Positions 35,948 to 43,831 are shown, counted from the first letter of the stretch. The stretch is DNA of 64,000 bases from a virus (IMGVR_UViG_3300042291_001557:36257-100256); one strand, 5' to 3'. Program-made: numbers and translations. The notes: generated by a model from the letters alone, not told the origin.

Positions 35948-36117
35948 AAGCTTTAAAAAAAATAGCAAAAGAGTTCCATTCACTTGCATGGACGCTCGCA
36001 GGTGCGGTAACGGTTTTAATAACCCTTTCCGGCGATACAAGAACGATGGGTGTATGGATTTCAGGCATTGCCTTAACTGTTCACTTGCTTGGAATTGTAT
36101 TTAAAAAGGAAGATTAA
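35944..36117 (+). CDS. Small two-span membrane protein
   Basis: 57 aa from the GTG at 35944, overlapping the previous stop (GTGA) and preceded by AGGAGGAGA, a very strong ribosome binding site. Two hydrophobic stretches (LAWTLAGAVTVLITLS and MGVWISGIALTVHLLGIVF) predict a hairpin in the membrane, with a basic N-terminus. Its stop overlaps the next ATG (TAATG). It could help insert or anchor the flanking surface proteins. Confidence 0.7.
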   Translation: MKALKKIAKEFHSLAWTLAGAVTVLITLSGDTRTMGVWISGIALTVHLLGIVFKKED

Positions 36118-37637
36118 TGATTACAGATAAGTTTATAAAAAAACTTACCCAAGGAGTAGCATTTTTCTTAATTGCTGTTGGCGTAAGCGCGTTACCTATT
36201 AATTATTCTTCCGACAGTGGGGTTTTGATTTCAGGAAGCGCAGCTCGTGCAACAACTGGCGGCGGACCAATCGTTCTTGATGGTATGGACCCCGTTTGCC
36301 ACTCTGGCGGAGAAAATACCGGCTTATATATTGCTCGTGTACTAAAGAAAGTTCACGATGGTGCAACAAACCCAAATAATGGCCGCATTGCAATCCTTGG
36401 TTCTAACGGAGCAAATAACTCATGTGGTTCATCATGGGCGACAAAAATTACCCAATACGTATCAGAGTTTACAACAGCCCCTGGTGTTGATTTCTATACA
36501 ACAAATACTCAAATAGAGGCATTTTTTGCTTCAACAATTACTTCCGCACAGCCAGTATTAATCTGGATTCCAGACAACTGGTCTCGCTCTTCAGTAATTG
36601 AAGCAACGTTCACAACAAACGCTGAAAAAATTGCCGACTTCGTTAACTCCGGTGGTGGTTTATTTGCCAACATGGGTTCATACGGTTGGCTTAGCGCACT
36701 ACTTCCAAGCGCCACCTACAACAACGGTGGTTGTAACGGCGGCCCTGATGCAACGGCTGACGGTATTTCAGACTTTGCATTAAGTAACTCAATAGTTGCA
36801 GCCTGTTGGCACGGGTACTTTACCGGAAACGTAGGGACACTAAAGACTCTTGTTGATTATCCATACCCGTCAGTTTCGAGCACTAGAAAAGCAGTTTCTA
36901 TTGGTGGCGGGTCTGTGTCTTTGCCTAGTTCTTTCACTCTTGCCATCAGTCCAGCTACTCCAAATGCTGGAGAAGACCTAACTATTACTGCTACTGCCCA
37001 GACACTTGCTGGAGTCCCTCAGTCCGGAGTAACGGTTACGGTTACTGTCAGTAGTGGCCCAGATGCCGGGCAAACACTAACTGCCACCACTAACGCAAGT
37101 GGCGTAGCTACATTAACGGTTAGGACAAATTCAACTGGAACAGCCGTCTACACAGCTACGGCTACAGTCAACGGCGTAGCCAAAACGGTCTCGGCAACAG
37201 TTTCTTGGAATCCTCCAACTACAACAACAGCTGCTCCTACTACCAGTACAACCAGTACTACCAGTACAACCAGTACTACCAGTACTACTAGTACCACTAG
37301 TACTACCAGTACAACAACCAGCACTCTTGCCCCGAGCACTACTACCAGTATTACTCCAAGCACTACCGTCGCTGTTGTTCCAAGCACCACAATAAAGGCT
37401 GTGCCTAGTACGACTGTTGCCGATACCACGGCCCCAACTACCTCGGTTGTAGAAACAACAGTTCCGATAGTCGCTAAAGTTACGACAACTACGGTTCACG
37501 ACCACAGCACACATAGTCATGATTTGCCTAAAACAGGTGGAGCGTTTACCAAGAGCTTGCTTCTCGGTTTGTCGTCAATACTTTTTGGGATGTTTACACT
37601 TATATATATAAGGCGCAGAGAGTCACAGAATAAATAG
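36117..37637 (+). CDS. LPXTG sortase-anchored surface protein
   Basis: 506 aa. Signal sequence (ITDKFIKKLTQGVAFFLIAVGVSALP), then residues ~50-260 forming a ThuA/amidotransferase-like alpha-beta domain (VLIWIPDNW, FVNSGGGLFANMGSYGW), ~280-370 a bacterial Ig-like domain (PNAGEDLTITATAQTLAGVPQSGVTVTVTV), ~370-455 a Thr/Ser linker encoded by ACCAGTAC repeats, and a complete sorting signal: LPKTGG at ~470, a hydrophobic span and RRRESQNK. A host sortase should attach it to peptidoglycan. It is translationally coupled to the small membrane protein. Likely a lysogenic-conversion or superinfection-exclusion factor, by inference. Confidence 0.85.
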   Translation: MITDKFIKKLTQGVAFFLIAVGVSALPINYSSDSGVLISGSAARATTGGGPIVLDGMDPVCHSGGENTGLYIARVLKKVHDGATNPNNGRIAILGSNGANNSCGSSWATKITQYVSEFTTAPGVDFYTTNTQIEAFFASTITSAQPVLIWIPDNWSRSSVIEATFTTNAEKIADFVNSGGGLFANMGSYGWLSALLPSATYNNGGCNGGPDATADGISDFALSNSIVAACWHGYFTGNVGTLKTLVDYPYPSVSSTRKAVSIGGGSVSLPSSFTLAISPATPNAGEDLTITATAQTLAGVPQSGVTVTVTVSSGPDAGQTLTATTNASGVATLTVRTNSTGTAVYTATATVNGVAKTVSATVSWNPPTTTTAAPTTSTTSTTSTTSTTSTTSTTSTTSTTTSTLAPSTTTSITPSTTVAVVPSTTIKAVPSTTVADTTAPTTSVVETTVPIVAKVTTTTVHDHSTHSHDLPKTGGAFTKSLLLGLSSILFGMFTLIYIRRRESQNK

Positions 37638-37649
37638 TTTCTCCTATTT

Positions 37650-37676
37650 GTGTTCCTTTATTTAAGGGCACATTTT
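37650..37676 (+). terminator. Possible terminator after the surface-protein operon
   Basis: GTGTTCCTT and AAGGGCAC can pair imperfectly around a TATTT loop and are followed by ATTTTAAT. It lies 13 nt after the LPXTG gene and before the endolysin gene. Confidence 0.4.
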
Positions 37677-37752
37677 AATGAGGTACAATGTAAAAGCGTT
37701 TTTGTAATACAAAAGCGGTCGCGGAAAACTATTCATGCAACGGAGACCACTC

Positions 37753-38289
37753 ATGGCAAGAAAATATTCTTATTACCCCAGTTTTGATGGAAAAGGCGCA
37801 CAAGCAGGAACCCAAAAACTCGTTGAACTTGCGGGCAAGAGATGGAAAGCCACTAATTTGGGGATTTATTCCCCACGATTGATGCGTAACTCCCATACTG
37901 AGGGAAAAAAGATTGGCGACCCAGGCATGGAGAAATTCCTCAGCGTTCACGCTACTGGAGCAGCATGTGACCTCGGCTACACAGACCGTAAGGTTGGTCT
38001 TGAAATGTGGAACTGGTTCTTAGCACATACTCTTGAACTCGGTATCGAAGAAATTCACGACTACGCTTTTGATGCGACCGCGAAAGACGGTAAGCCTGGA
38101 TACGGTCGTGGATATAGATGTTCCCGCGGCGAAGGCACAGACCCTAAGTCGGTCAAGATTTATGACGCAAAAGACAATGCTGGTTCATTCGGGGGCAAGT
38201 GGTTGCATTTAGAGCTTTCTCCTGCAATGGCTAAAGACCCAGCAAAATTTGAAGCTGCATGGCGCGCCCTTCCTAAGCCTGGTGCATGA
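37753..38289 (+). CDS. M15-type peptidase endolysin
   Basis: 178 aa from the ATG at 37753, chosen for the GGAGA 8 nt upstream; an ATG at 37735 is alternative. SVHATGAACDLGY gives the S-x-H-x2-G-x2-x-D zinc-binding pattern of D-Ala-D-Ala carboxypeptidase-like (M15) enzymes and WLHLEL supplies the last His. Such peptidases cut the peptide cross-links of peptidoglycan. It has no cell-wall binding domain. Membrane-protein genes follow at once, as expected for a lysis module. Confidence 0.8.
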   Translation: MARKYSYYPSFDGKGAQAGTQKLVELAGKRWKATNLGIYSPRLMRNSHTEGKKIGDPGMEKFLSVHATGAACDLGYTDRKVGLEMWNWFLAHTLELGIEEIHDYAFDATAKDGKPGYGRGYRCSRGEGTDPKSVKIYDAKDNAGSFGGKWLHLELSPAMAKDPAKFEAAWRALPKPGA

Positions 38290-38295
38290 TTCCGA

Positions 38296-38523
38296 ATGGA
38301 AGCAATCACAGTTGCTCTCATCACGGTAGTCGGTGCCGTACTAGTTGCCCTTGTTGAAAAAGGACGACGTGAAAACAAGTCTGACCACGGAGTCGTATCC
38401 GACAAGCTAGATATTATAGGTAAAAGTCTTGGCCGGTCTATCGACCGTGTTGAGGAAACCGTTGTCCGTAATGAAGTAAAGCTTGACCAGCACATTCGTG
38501 ACCATGTAAAGGGAGACGCCTGA
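38296..38523 (+). CDS. Membrane-anchored coiled-coil protein, holin-like
   Basis: 75 aa: one N-terminal membrane span (ITVALITVVGAVLVALV), then a charged helix (SDKLDIIGKSLGRSIDRVEETVVRNEVKLDQHIRDHV). This small plan is common directly after endolysins of actinophages and may be a holin or its regulator. It shares a stop/start base with the next gene. Confidence 0.55.
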   Translation: MEAITVALITVVGAVLVALVEKGRRENKSDHGVVSDKLDIIGKSLGRSIDRVEETVVRNEVKLDQHIRDHVKGDA

Positions 38524-38771
38524 TGGCCGGCAAGAAGCCAGCAAAGGTAATGGCCGGCACGACAAAACAGGTCGTCCTGGACCCTGCCATATATGGAATC
38601 TCTGTCAAGTATTACGGAACAAAGAACTCGCCAATGATTTGCCCATCTTGCAAGAAACCCTCCGTAAGAGGGATGGTTAGACTCCGTGGAGAAGAAACGT
38701 TTTGTTCCCTGAGATGTGCCGAGCAATCATCTAAAATGAGTACACACGATTCGGGAGATGAAACACAATGA
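38523..38771 (+). CDS. Small zinc-ribbon protein
   Basis: 82 aa with CPSC at ~41-44 and CSLRC at ~61-65, a four-Cys zinc site, and a basic N-terminus (AGKKPAKVMAG). Possibly nucleic-acid binding. Overlaps the next gene by 4 nt. Function unknown. Confidence 0.55.
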   Translation: MAGKKPAKVMAGTTKQVVLDPAIYGISVKYYGTKNSPMICPSCKKPSVRGMVRLRGEETFCSLRCAEQSSKMSTHDSGDETQ

Positions 38772-39091
38772 GTGACAGTCCACTATTTAAAGCACGTCAA
38801 GCCGAAATGGCAAAGCGCGGCGTAAGCGCTGCCAATATTCCGAGTATTCCAAGTCCGAGCAGGCCTAATCCTTCTAGCCAAGAAGAAATTGACACATATC
38901 GCGCCGAACTAAATGCCAAATACATTGAAGCTGACCTAAAGGTTGAGCAAGAAGAAGCAAAGAAAACCAAAAAGAAGCCTGAACCAGTTATTGCGGCACC
39001 AAAAGAAACTTTTCCTCCAGTGCTAGAGAACAAAGCAATTCAGCCTGACGAAGTTAAAGAAGAAACCAAGGAAGACGAGGAAACGCTGTGA
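38768..39091 (+). CDS. Charged, probably disordered protein (107 aa)
   Basis: 107 aa, rich in Lys, Glu and Pro, with a helical segment (EEIDTYRAELNAKYIEADLKVEQEEAKKTKKK). No family recognised. Coupled by 4-nt overlaps to both neighbours, so part of the lysis/late operon. Confidence 0.5.
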   Translation: MSDSPLFKARQAEMAKRGVSAANIPSIPSPSRPNPSSQEEIDTYRAELNAKYIEADLKVEQEEAKKTKKKPEPVIAAPKETFPPVLENKAIQPDEVKEETKEDEETL

Positions 39092-39327
39092 AAAAGCTAA
39101 GCCCAGAAGAAAGAGCAGCCAAGAAAGAAGGAGCAGCAAACGCTCCTGTTTCCAAATCTGTTAAAGCCAAGCCTGCAAAGAAGAAGCAGGAAGAAGCGCC
39201 AGTTGTTGAAGAGGCTAAAGCCGAAGAACCAGCCGCTGAAGAGACAAAGGTAGAAGAAGCACCTGCAGAAGTAGAAGCTGTCATCGAGCCTGAAGCAGAG
39301 AAAGCCGCAGAAGCTCCTGAGGCGTAA
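39088..39327 (+). CDS. Ala/Glu/Lys-rich low-complexity protein (79 aa)
   Basis: 79 aa of alternating basic (KSVKAKPAKKKQ) and acidic (VEEAKAEEPAAEE) low-complexity sequence. Could be a histone-like or spacer protein; composition alone gives no function. Overlaps neighbours by 4 nt and 1 nt. Confidence 0.5.
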   Translation: MKKLSPEERAAKKEGAANAPVSKSVKAKPAKKKQEEAPVVEEAKAEEPAAEETKVEEAPAEVEAVIEPEAEKAAEAPEA

Positions 39328-39641
39328 TGAAGAAGGAACTGTTTCTTAACGTTCTTCTTCGAATATTCGCAACCTTTGCGGCCTCCGGTCTCGGAGTTGT
39401 AGGTGCTGGCGCTATTGCGGGCGTAAGCATGACTAAAGCCATATTGATGGCCGGTATCGCCGGCGTTGCCACCGTTATTGAAGGACTCTCTCGCGCCTTC
39501 CTGGATGACGGAAAACTAACTCTTACGGAGATTAACTCTGTATTCACTCGTTTTGACAAAAAGAGCGCAGTCGCCGACTCTGAAGTTGAAAAAGAGACAA
39601 CCCGTAGAACCCCCAAAACTACAACAACACCTAACGCCTAA
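39327..39641 (+). CDS. Holin candidate (two membrane spans)
   Basis: 104 aa. LLRIFATFAASGLGVVGAGAIAGVSM and AILMAGIAGVATVIEGLSRAFL predict two spans with a charged C-terminal tail ending in PKTTTTPNA. Start, size and the RIFATFAASGLG...AGIAGV pattern resemble the r1t-type holins of phages of Gram-positive hosts. It is the last gene of the plus-strand lysis operon and is the best holin candidate in the window. Confidence 0.65.
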   Translation: MKKELFLNVLLRIFATFAASGLGVVGAGAIAGVSMTKAILMAGIAGVATVIEGLSRAFLDDGKLTLTEINSVFTRFDKKSAVADSEVEKETTRRTPKTTTTPNA

Positions 39642-39668
39642 AAAACCCGTATTGGTGCTATTTTGTAG

Positions 39669-39701
39669 TTAGCTCATGGCTGATGTTAAGAGCTGAGCTA
39701 A
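39669..39701. other. Inverted repeat between operons
   Basis: TTAGCTCA and TGAGCTAA, perfect complements separated by 17 nt, followed by AAAAAATT on the plus strand. Possible operator or processing hairpin; the missing T-run argues against a simple terminator of the lysis operon. Confidence 0.4.
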
Positions 39702-39732
39702 AAAATTCAAATTTATCCAAACGAGAGTATCT

Positions 39733-40092
39733 ATGGCCCTTGAAGAAATGATGTGGCATAACGACGGCCACAAATTAATACTCAAAATTGTCAAGTCGGA
39801 AATAGAAATAGAGTCCGTCTATTGCCCTCATGGCAACGAAGGCGAATGTTTCATAGACGAGTACGGATGTGCGGTCCGCTGGTTTGCTGACAGGTTCGGC
39901 ATGGAGTGTAATGTTGGTTCTTGCTATGTAGACAAGTCCCTAGATGTCTGCTGGACCCTAGTTGGGAACACAAGAGACATGGAGTCATGCCAAGTTTGGT
40001 TTATGCCTCTTGCTGACGAGGTATTTAGTGCCTGGCTTGTCAGTCTCGGAGTTCAGGCTTCCCCACCTGACTCTGCCGGCCAATTGACATAA
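39733..40092 (+). CDS. Unknown 119-aa protein
   Basis: 119 aa with seven Cys (YCPHGNEGECFIDEYGC, CNVGSC) and several Trp. No family recognised; two Cys pairs could bind metal. It runs convergently into 40040-40333 and overlaps it by 53 nt. Confidence 0.55.
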   Translation: MALEEMMWHNDGHKLILKIVKSEIEIESVYCPHGNEGECFIDEYGCAVRWFADRFGMECNVGSCYVDKSLDVCWTLVGNTRDMESCQVWFMPLADEVFSAWLVSLGVQASPPDSAGQLT

Positions 40093-40333
40093 TCACTTCC
40101 ATGCCTTTTCTGGTCAATCTGTAAGTATCTCCAGAGACGTTAGATATGCATCCATCTCTAGCAAGAATCTCTGCTGACTTTCTTGCCTTGTTCTTGTCTT
40201 GAATCTTTCCCCTAAAGAGACTTGAGGCCAACGTTACGTCGGCCAGGCCACCCTTGAACTTGACGTATTTAAGAACGAAATGTGTTCCGGAGTTCTCTTT
40301 AAAGCTAACCGAGATGTTGCTATCTAGTTTCAT
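40040..40333 (-). CDS. Winged-helix-like small protein
   Basis: 97 aa. The C-terminal part (KARKSAEILARDGCISNVSGDTYRLTRKGMEVI) has the helix-turn-wing layout of small winged-helix DNA-binding proteins. It follows the wHTH gene at 40347 by 13 nt, so both are probably one minus-strand regulatory operon. Confidence 0.55.
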   Translation of the reverse strand: MKLDSNISVSFKENSGTHFVLKYVKFKGGLADVTLASSLFRGKIQDKNKARKSAEILARDGCISNVSGDTYRLTRKGMEVIMSIGRQSQVGKPELRD

Positions 40334-40346
40334 CCCGAAATTCTAT

Positions 40347-40799
40347 CTAGAAAACTGATTCTTCCGTGTTTTTTCCGCCAGATTTGACAACAGTCACACC
40401 AAATAGGCCGGAGATGGCTTCTTTTAGGTGCTGTATATCAGGGTGATTTTTGACTTCTTCGACGTTTACTTTGTAAATATTTTGTCGTTGTGTTTTTGTC
40501 TTTGTAATGAGGCCATTTTGTATCAATAATTTGACTGTTTTATCAATCATTGTCTCACTTAAATCCAAATAAACAGATAAAGCACGCTGAGTCATCGTCG
40601 GGTCTTCCATTAAAGCAATCAAAACCCTCCCAGATGTAGATATTAGGTTTATCGCGTTTTCGTTATGGTACCGAAAGACTTTTTGCTTATCGAGCGTCTT
40701 TAAGACCGCGTTGACCAAGAAGTCAGCATCCTTTGATTCGGAAGAACTAAGGGCTTCTTCTAATGCTCTTTTGACTTCTACTGACCTGTCGACCTTCAT
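40347..40799 (-). CDS. MarR/ArsR-like winged-helix regulator
   Basis: 150 aa. Residues ~60-115 (RVLIALMEDPTMTQRALSVYLDLSETMIDKTVKLLIQNGLITKTKTQRQNIYKV) form a clear winged helix-turn-helix with the recognition helix at TQRALSVYLDLSETMIDKTV. It faces the early plus-strand operon across a 90-bp divergent region with a TGTAGTATT inverted repeat overlapping its own -10, so it is a good candidate repressor with autoregulation. Confidence 0.75.
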   Translation of the reverse strand: MKVDRSVEVKRALEEALSSSESKDADFLVNAVLKTLDKQKVFRYHNENAINLISTSGRVLIALMEDPTMTQRALSVYLDLSETMIDKTVKLLIQNGLITKTKTQRQNIYKVNVEEVKNHPDIQHLKEAISGLFGVTVVKSGGKNTEESVF

Positions 40800-40804
40800 G
40801 AGGT

Positions 40805-40839
40805 AATACTACATCAACCTGTGGACATAGTGTAGTATT
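40805..40839. promoter_or_regulatory. TGTAGTATT inverted repeat (candidate operator)
   Basis: AATACTACA (40805-40813) and TGTAGTATT (40831-40839) are perfect complements 17 bp apart in the divergent region. The half site occurs again at 43328, before another minus-strand gene. A dyad of this spacing fits a dimeric winged-helix repressor. Confidence 0.6.
40806..40811 (-). promoter_or_regulatory. TAGTAT -10 of the wHTH regulator, leaderless arrangement
   Basis: TAGTAT lies 6 nt before the ATG at 40799, inside the TGTAGTATTA element. No good -35 at 16-18 bp, so an activator or extended -10 may be used. Confidence 0.5.
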
Positions 40840-40889
40840 CGTGTTGACATACATGACGCCTTTGGTGTCGTAACCAAGTTGGAGGAAAC

Positions 40890-41174
40890 GTGCTTAAAGA
40901 TGCACTAAGAGCTGTAGCCCAAGGTGAAAGCAAAAAAGCCTGTAAATTTGGCTCCATAACCACATCGCTGGATAAGGAAACAAAAGAGGCGCTTATTCTT
41001 GCTATGGCAAGCGAAGCCTCAACTATGGATATCACAAGGGCACTATGTTCCGACGGTCACTCTATAGGAAGAGATGTCGTAGGTGTAAAAAGAGCATGTT
41101 TCAAGGACCCTTCCTTTAACTGTTGTATACGTGAAACTATCGATAGCTGCATAGCTAAGAACGAGGGTAAATAA
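40890..41174 (+). CDS. Unknown early protein (94 aa), possible HTH
   Basis: 94 aa from the GTG at 40890, with GGAGGAAAC as a strong ribosome binding site. Helical; TMDITRALCSDGHSIGRDVVGVKRACF looks like a helix-turn-helix as in terminase small subunits or RNA-polymerase sigma-like proteins, but the match is loose. It is the first gene of the operon with the phosphoesterase and the Ntn hydrolase. Confidence 0.55.
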   Translation: MLKDALRAVAQGESKKACKFGSITTSLDKETKEALILAMASEASTMDITRALCSDGHSIGRDVVGVKRACFKDPSFNCCIRETIDSCIAKNEGK

Positions 41175-42364
41175 TGTCCGCAAAGAAAGAAACACTTTCT
41201 TCAGCTCTCGGGTCGATGGCCAAAGAAAAGAAGAAATCTGAAGAAAACAAGAAGGTCCTTGAGTCAATTGCAGAAATGCTGAAACTCAAAGATATTAGTC
41301 TCGACGATGTGGGGGACATTAAGAAGATAACAATCAACCAATCTTCCACCCAAAACCCAGATAACCCTTCCGAGACAAGGGATTCAGCCCGAGTAGCAAT
41401 CCAGTTTTCACCCAAATGGGACAACGGTCCGGACTGGCCGATAGTCCAACAAAGCAAGCCCATACAACTACAAAAGACAACGACAAAACCTAAAGCCTCA
41501 ACAGGGTTCAAAACCTGTGTTGTGGTGCCTGATATACAGATAGGTTTCTTCCGAAATAAAGACGGAGAGCTAGAGCCTTCACACGATGACAAGGCTATGG
41601 ATATCGTTTTGGCAATGATAAAGAAGCTCCAACCGGATTTAGTTGCTTGTGTTGGCGACAACCTCGACCTTCCGGAGATGGGAAAGTACGTAACGTACCC
41701 TTCATACGCCCAAACCACCCAGGCTTCAATCGACAGAGCCGCAATGTTCTGCGCTCAAATGCGAGCAGCAGCCCCAAATGCCAAGATTGTCTGGCTGGCT
41801 GGAAACCATGAAGAGAGAATGCCAAAGTATCTAGTTCAGAATGCTGGAGCAGCCTATGGACTACGCAAAGGCAATACCCCAGAATCATGGCCAGTACTGT
41901 CAGTTCCGTATCTCTGCCGAATGGAAGACTACGGAGTCGAGTACAGACCTGGATATCCGGCCGCAGACCTGTGGATAAATAAGAAACTACGTATTATTCA
42001 CGGCGACCGCGTTAAGTCTTCTGGCTCAACAGCCCATGTATATCTAAATAACGAGAAGCATTCTGTTATCTACGGACATATTCACCGTATTGAGACAGCC
42101 TTCAAGACCAGAGAAGACTTTGACGGTGCCCGCACTATCATGGCTGCATCTCCTGGATGCCTTTGCCGTACCGATGGGGCGATTCCGTCCACTCGTGGAG
42201 GCGTAGACCTTGACGGCCGCCCATTAACAAGGCACGAAAACTGGCAACAAGGCGTCGGAGTGGTCACTTACGAAGATACCGGCAAGCACAAGTTCTCCTA
42301 TGAAGTAGCACCGATATACAACGGTTGGTGCATGTTCCGTGGCGTGGAATATATTGCTGAGTAA
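41174..42364 (+). CDS. Calcineurin-like metallophosphoesterase
   Basis: 396 aa. An N-terminal coiled-coil (~1-50), then the two-metal site of the family in order: D120 (VVPDIQIG), GDN at 161-163, GNHE at 210-213, HGD at 276-278 and GHIH at 301-304. All canonical residues are present. Such phage enzymes may be nucleases, phosphatases or RNA-repair enzymes. The long N-terminal extension is unusual and may bind a partner. Overlaps both neighbours by one base. Confidence 0.85.
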   Translation: MSAKKETLSSALGSMAKEKKKSEENKKVLESIAEMLKLKDISLDDVGDIKKITINQSSTQNPDNPSETRDSARVAIQFSPKWDNGPDWPIVQQSKPIQLQKTTTKPKASTGFKTCVVVPDIQIGFFRNKDGELEPSHDDKAMDIVLAMIKKLQPDLVACVGDNLDLPEMGKYVTYPSYAQTTQASIDRAAMFCAQMRAAAPNAKIVWLAGNHEERMPKYLVQNAGAAYGLRKGNTPESWPVLSVPYLCRMEDYGVEYRPGYPAADLWINKKLRIIHGDRVKSSGSTAHVYLNNEKHSVIYGHIHRIETAFKTREDFDGARTIMAASPGCLCRTDGAIPSTRGGVDLDGRPLTRHENWQQGVGVVTYEDTGKHKFSYEVAPIYNGWCMFRGVEYIAE

Positions 42365-43005
42365 TGACAACAATCGTCGGAATTCAGGGAGACGGCTTTG
42401 CCGTAGTGGGGTGCGATACACGCATCTCCTCTTTTAACGAGTCCGGTGACGCCTATCAGATATCTACTCTAGGTAATGGCTCATCCAAAATCGCCGTAAA
42501 TGGCAAATATTTGCTTGGTGCAGCTGGCGAAATGCGAGCAATTAACATATTGCACCATGTATTTCAACCTCCTCCTCCTACCCCAGGACTAAGGGGAAAG
42601 AAGCTTGACTCCTTTATTACGGGTAAATTTATCCCAAGTTTACGAGCTTGCTTTGATTCCCAGGGGTATTCACCCCCTGACTCCGGAGACTCTAAAGAGC
42701 ATAGAGCGGAACAAGGTTCTTCGATTATTGTCGTCACAAACGGCACTATCTACATTATTGAGTCTGACTACAGTTGGACAACAGAGGCTAACTACCTTTA
42801 CTCCATAGGGACTGGCTCTTCTTACGCTCTAGGTGCTTTGCATTCCCTACTAGGGAACAAACGCCCAACCCCAACTCAAGCCAGGTCTGCCTGTACAAAG
42901 GCTTTAACCGTCGCTTCCAAGTTTGACCCTTATACGGGTGCTCCTTTACAGACATTCGTTCAAGAGGCAACCAACCGGAAGTCTTCAAATAAAGACCCTG
43001 AATAA
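42364..43005 (+). CDS. Proteasome-beta / HslV-like Ntn hydrolase
   Basis: 213 aa. MTTIVGIQGDGFAVVGCDTRIS matches the start of self-activating proteasome-type peptidases, where Met removal exposes Thr2 as nucleophile; the GCDTR Asp and later Lys/Ser of the fold (SSKIAVNGKYLLGAAGEMRA) are present. No propeptide is encoded. Actinomycetes have a 20S proteasome, so the protein could replace, cap or poison it, or form its own ring. It shares a base with the phosphoesterase stop. Confidence 0.8.
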   Translation: MTTIVGIQGDGFAVVGCDTRISSFNESGDAYQISTLGNGSSKIAVNGKYLLGAAGEMRAINILHHVFQPPPPTPGLRGKKLDSFITGKFIPSLRACFDSQGYSPPDSGDSKEHRAEQGSSIIVVTNGTIYIIESDYSWTTEANYLYSIGTGSSYALGALHSLLGNKRPTPTQARSACTKALTVASKFDPYTGAPLQTFVQEATNRKSSNKDPE

Positions 43006-43043
43006 CAAACGGCCGCTTATTCAAGAGGCTATGTAGTTTCGAA

Positions 43044-43068
43044 AACCCTAAGAATCCCCATAAGGGTT
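43044..43068 (+). terminator. Possible terminator after the Ntn hydrolase gene
   Basis: AACCCT and AGGGTT pair around a 13-nt loop; no T-run follows (TAAACAAC). Weak. Confidence 0.35.
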
Positions 43069-43075
43069 AAACAAC

Positions 43076-43321
43076 TTACCTAGTAGAAGTACGTATGTCT
43101 GAGTAACAAGCATGGAGTGCTTCAGAGACTGTTTTTTTCGTCCCCGAACCAGAGACTAATACTGAGTTCTTCTCTCGTGACCATGCGTTACACATCCAGC
43201 TATGACCGATATGGAGTAGCTCAAAGTCCATATTCATTAGCTCAAACCACTTTGTGTACTGCTCTAGGTCATGAGACGTGTGAGTTGGCTGTTCGTGTGA
43301 GTGTCCGTATGTAACTGGCAT
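43076..43321 (-). CDS. Unknown 81-aa protein
   Basis: 81 aa from the ATG at 43321, chosen because TAGTAT lies 7 nt upstream as for the wHTH gene; the ORF could extend to 43339. The sequence MPVTYGHSHEQPTHTSHDLEQYTKWFELMNMDFELLHIGHSWMCN is His/Trp-rich; the rest is a variable basic helix. No family recognised. Confidence 0.5.
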   Translation of the reverse strand: MPVTYGHSHEQPTHTSHDLEQYTKWFELMNMDFELLHIGHSWMCNAWSREKNSVLVSGSGTKKTVSEALHACYSDIRTSTR

Positions 43322-43328
43322 AACTCTA

Positions 43329-43334
43329 ATACTA
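43329..43334 (-). promoter_or_regulatory. TAGTAT -10, leaderless arrangement
   Basis: Within TGTAGTATTA, the same ten bases that precede the wHTH gene at 40799; ends 7 nt before the ATG at 43321. Suggests co-regulation of the two genes. Confidence 0.5.
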
Positions 43335-43421
43335 CACAATTGAGTTTACTAATATCGTGTCAGGGTTAGGTATTTATATGTGCTGTAATTAATACGAACC
43401 TATATAAAAGGACGTACAAAA

Positions 43422-43754
43422 GTGCCCAAAGAAAAATCTACTAATAATAATAGTCAACCGTTAGAGGGATTGTATATTGGCAGAAAAGACTGGTTTGGAC
43501 ACGCATCTTGTAAAGGATTGACCAACCTAATGTTCCCCAAAGAACATAAGGACATTACCTATATAGCCGAGGCTAGAAGGATATGTAGTAACTGCCCTGT
43601 TAAGCCGCAGTGCTTGGAGTATGCACTCGAGTTTCCGGCAGCAGATATGCACGGAGTATGGGCCGGATTGACCAGTAGACAGTTAGCCGCAGAGCAGAGA
43701 CGCAGGGGAGTCAAGCCGATTAGACCAACACTTGCTCAGATGTGGAGTCACTAA
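43422..43754 (+). CDS. WhiB-family Fe-S regulator (first copy)
   Basis: 110 aa from a GTG preceded by AAAAGGACG. Four Cys in WhiB order: C in HASCKG, then CSNCPVKPQC (C-x2-C-x5-C), followed by GVWAGLT, the family's G-V/I-W turn, and a basic tail (QRRRGVKPIRPT). WhiB proteins hold a 4Fe-4S cluster and bind region 4 of the main sigma factor; they occur only in actinobacteria and their phages. It may modulate the repeated -35 family of region 48-64 kb. Its stop overlaps the next ATG. Confidence 0.88.
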   Translation: MPKEKSTNNNSQPLEGLYIGRKDWFGHASCKGLTNLMFPKEHKDITYIAEARRICSNCPVKPQCLEYALEFPAADMHGVWAGLTSRQLAAEQRRRGVKPIRPTLAQMWSH

Positions 43755-43831
43755 TGAAGAAGTTCATCATGACGGTTGTTGGGGTTGCGTTAGTTATTAT
43801 TGCGATAGACAGCTGGTTCTGGGGAGGATAG
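43754..43831 (+). CDS. Tiny membrane protein (25 aa)
   Basis: 25 aa, starting at the ATG that overlaps the WhiB stop (TAATG): basic start, one span (FIMTVVGVALVIIAIDSWFW). Too short for family assignment; the overlap and good hydrophobic profile support a real gene. Confidence 0.5.
   Translation: MKKFIMTVVGVALVIIAIDSWFWGG

Noticed and set aside
37220-37330. Short repeated unit resembling a CRISPR array or minisatellite
   Set aside because: The repeats are in frame and encode the Thr/Ser linker of the LPXTG protein; no spacers of fixed length.
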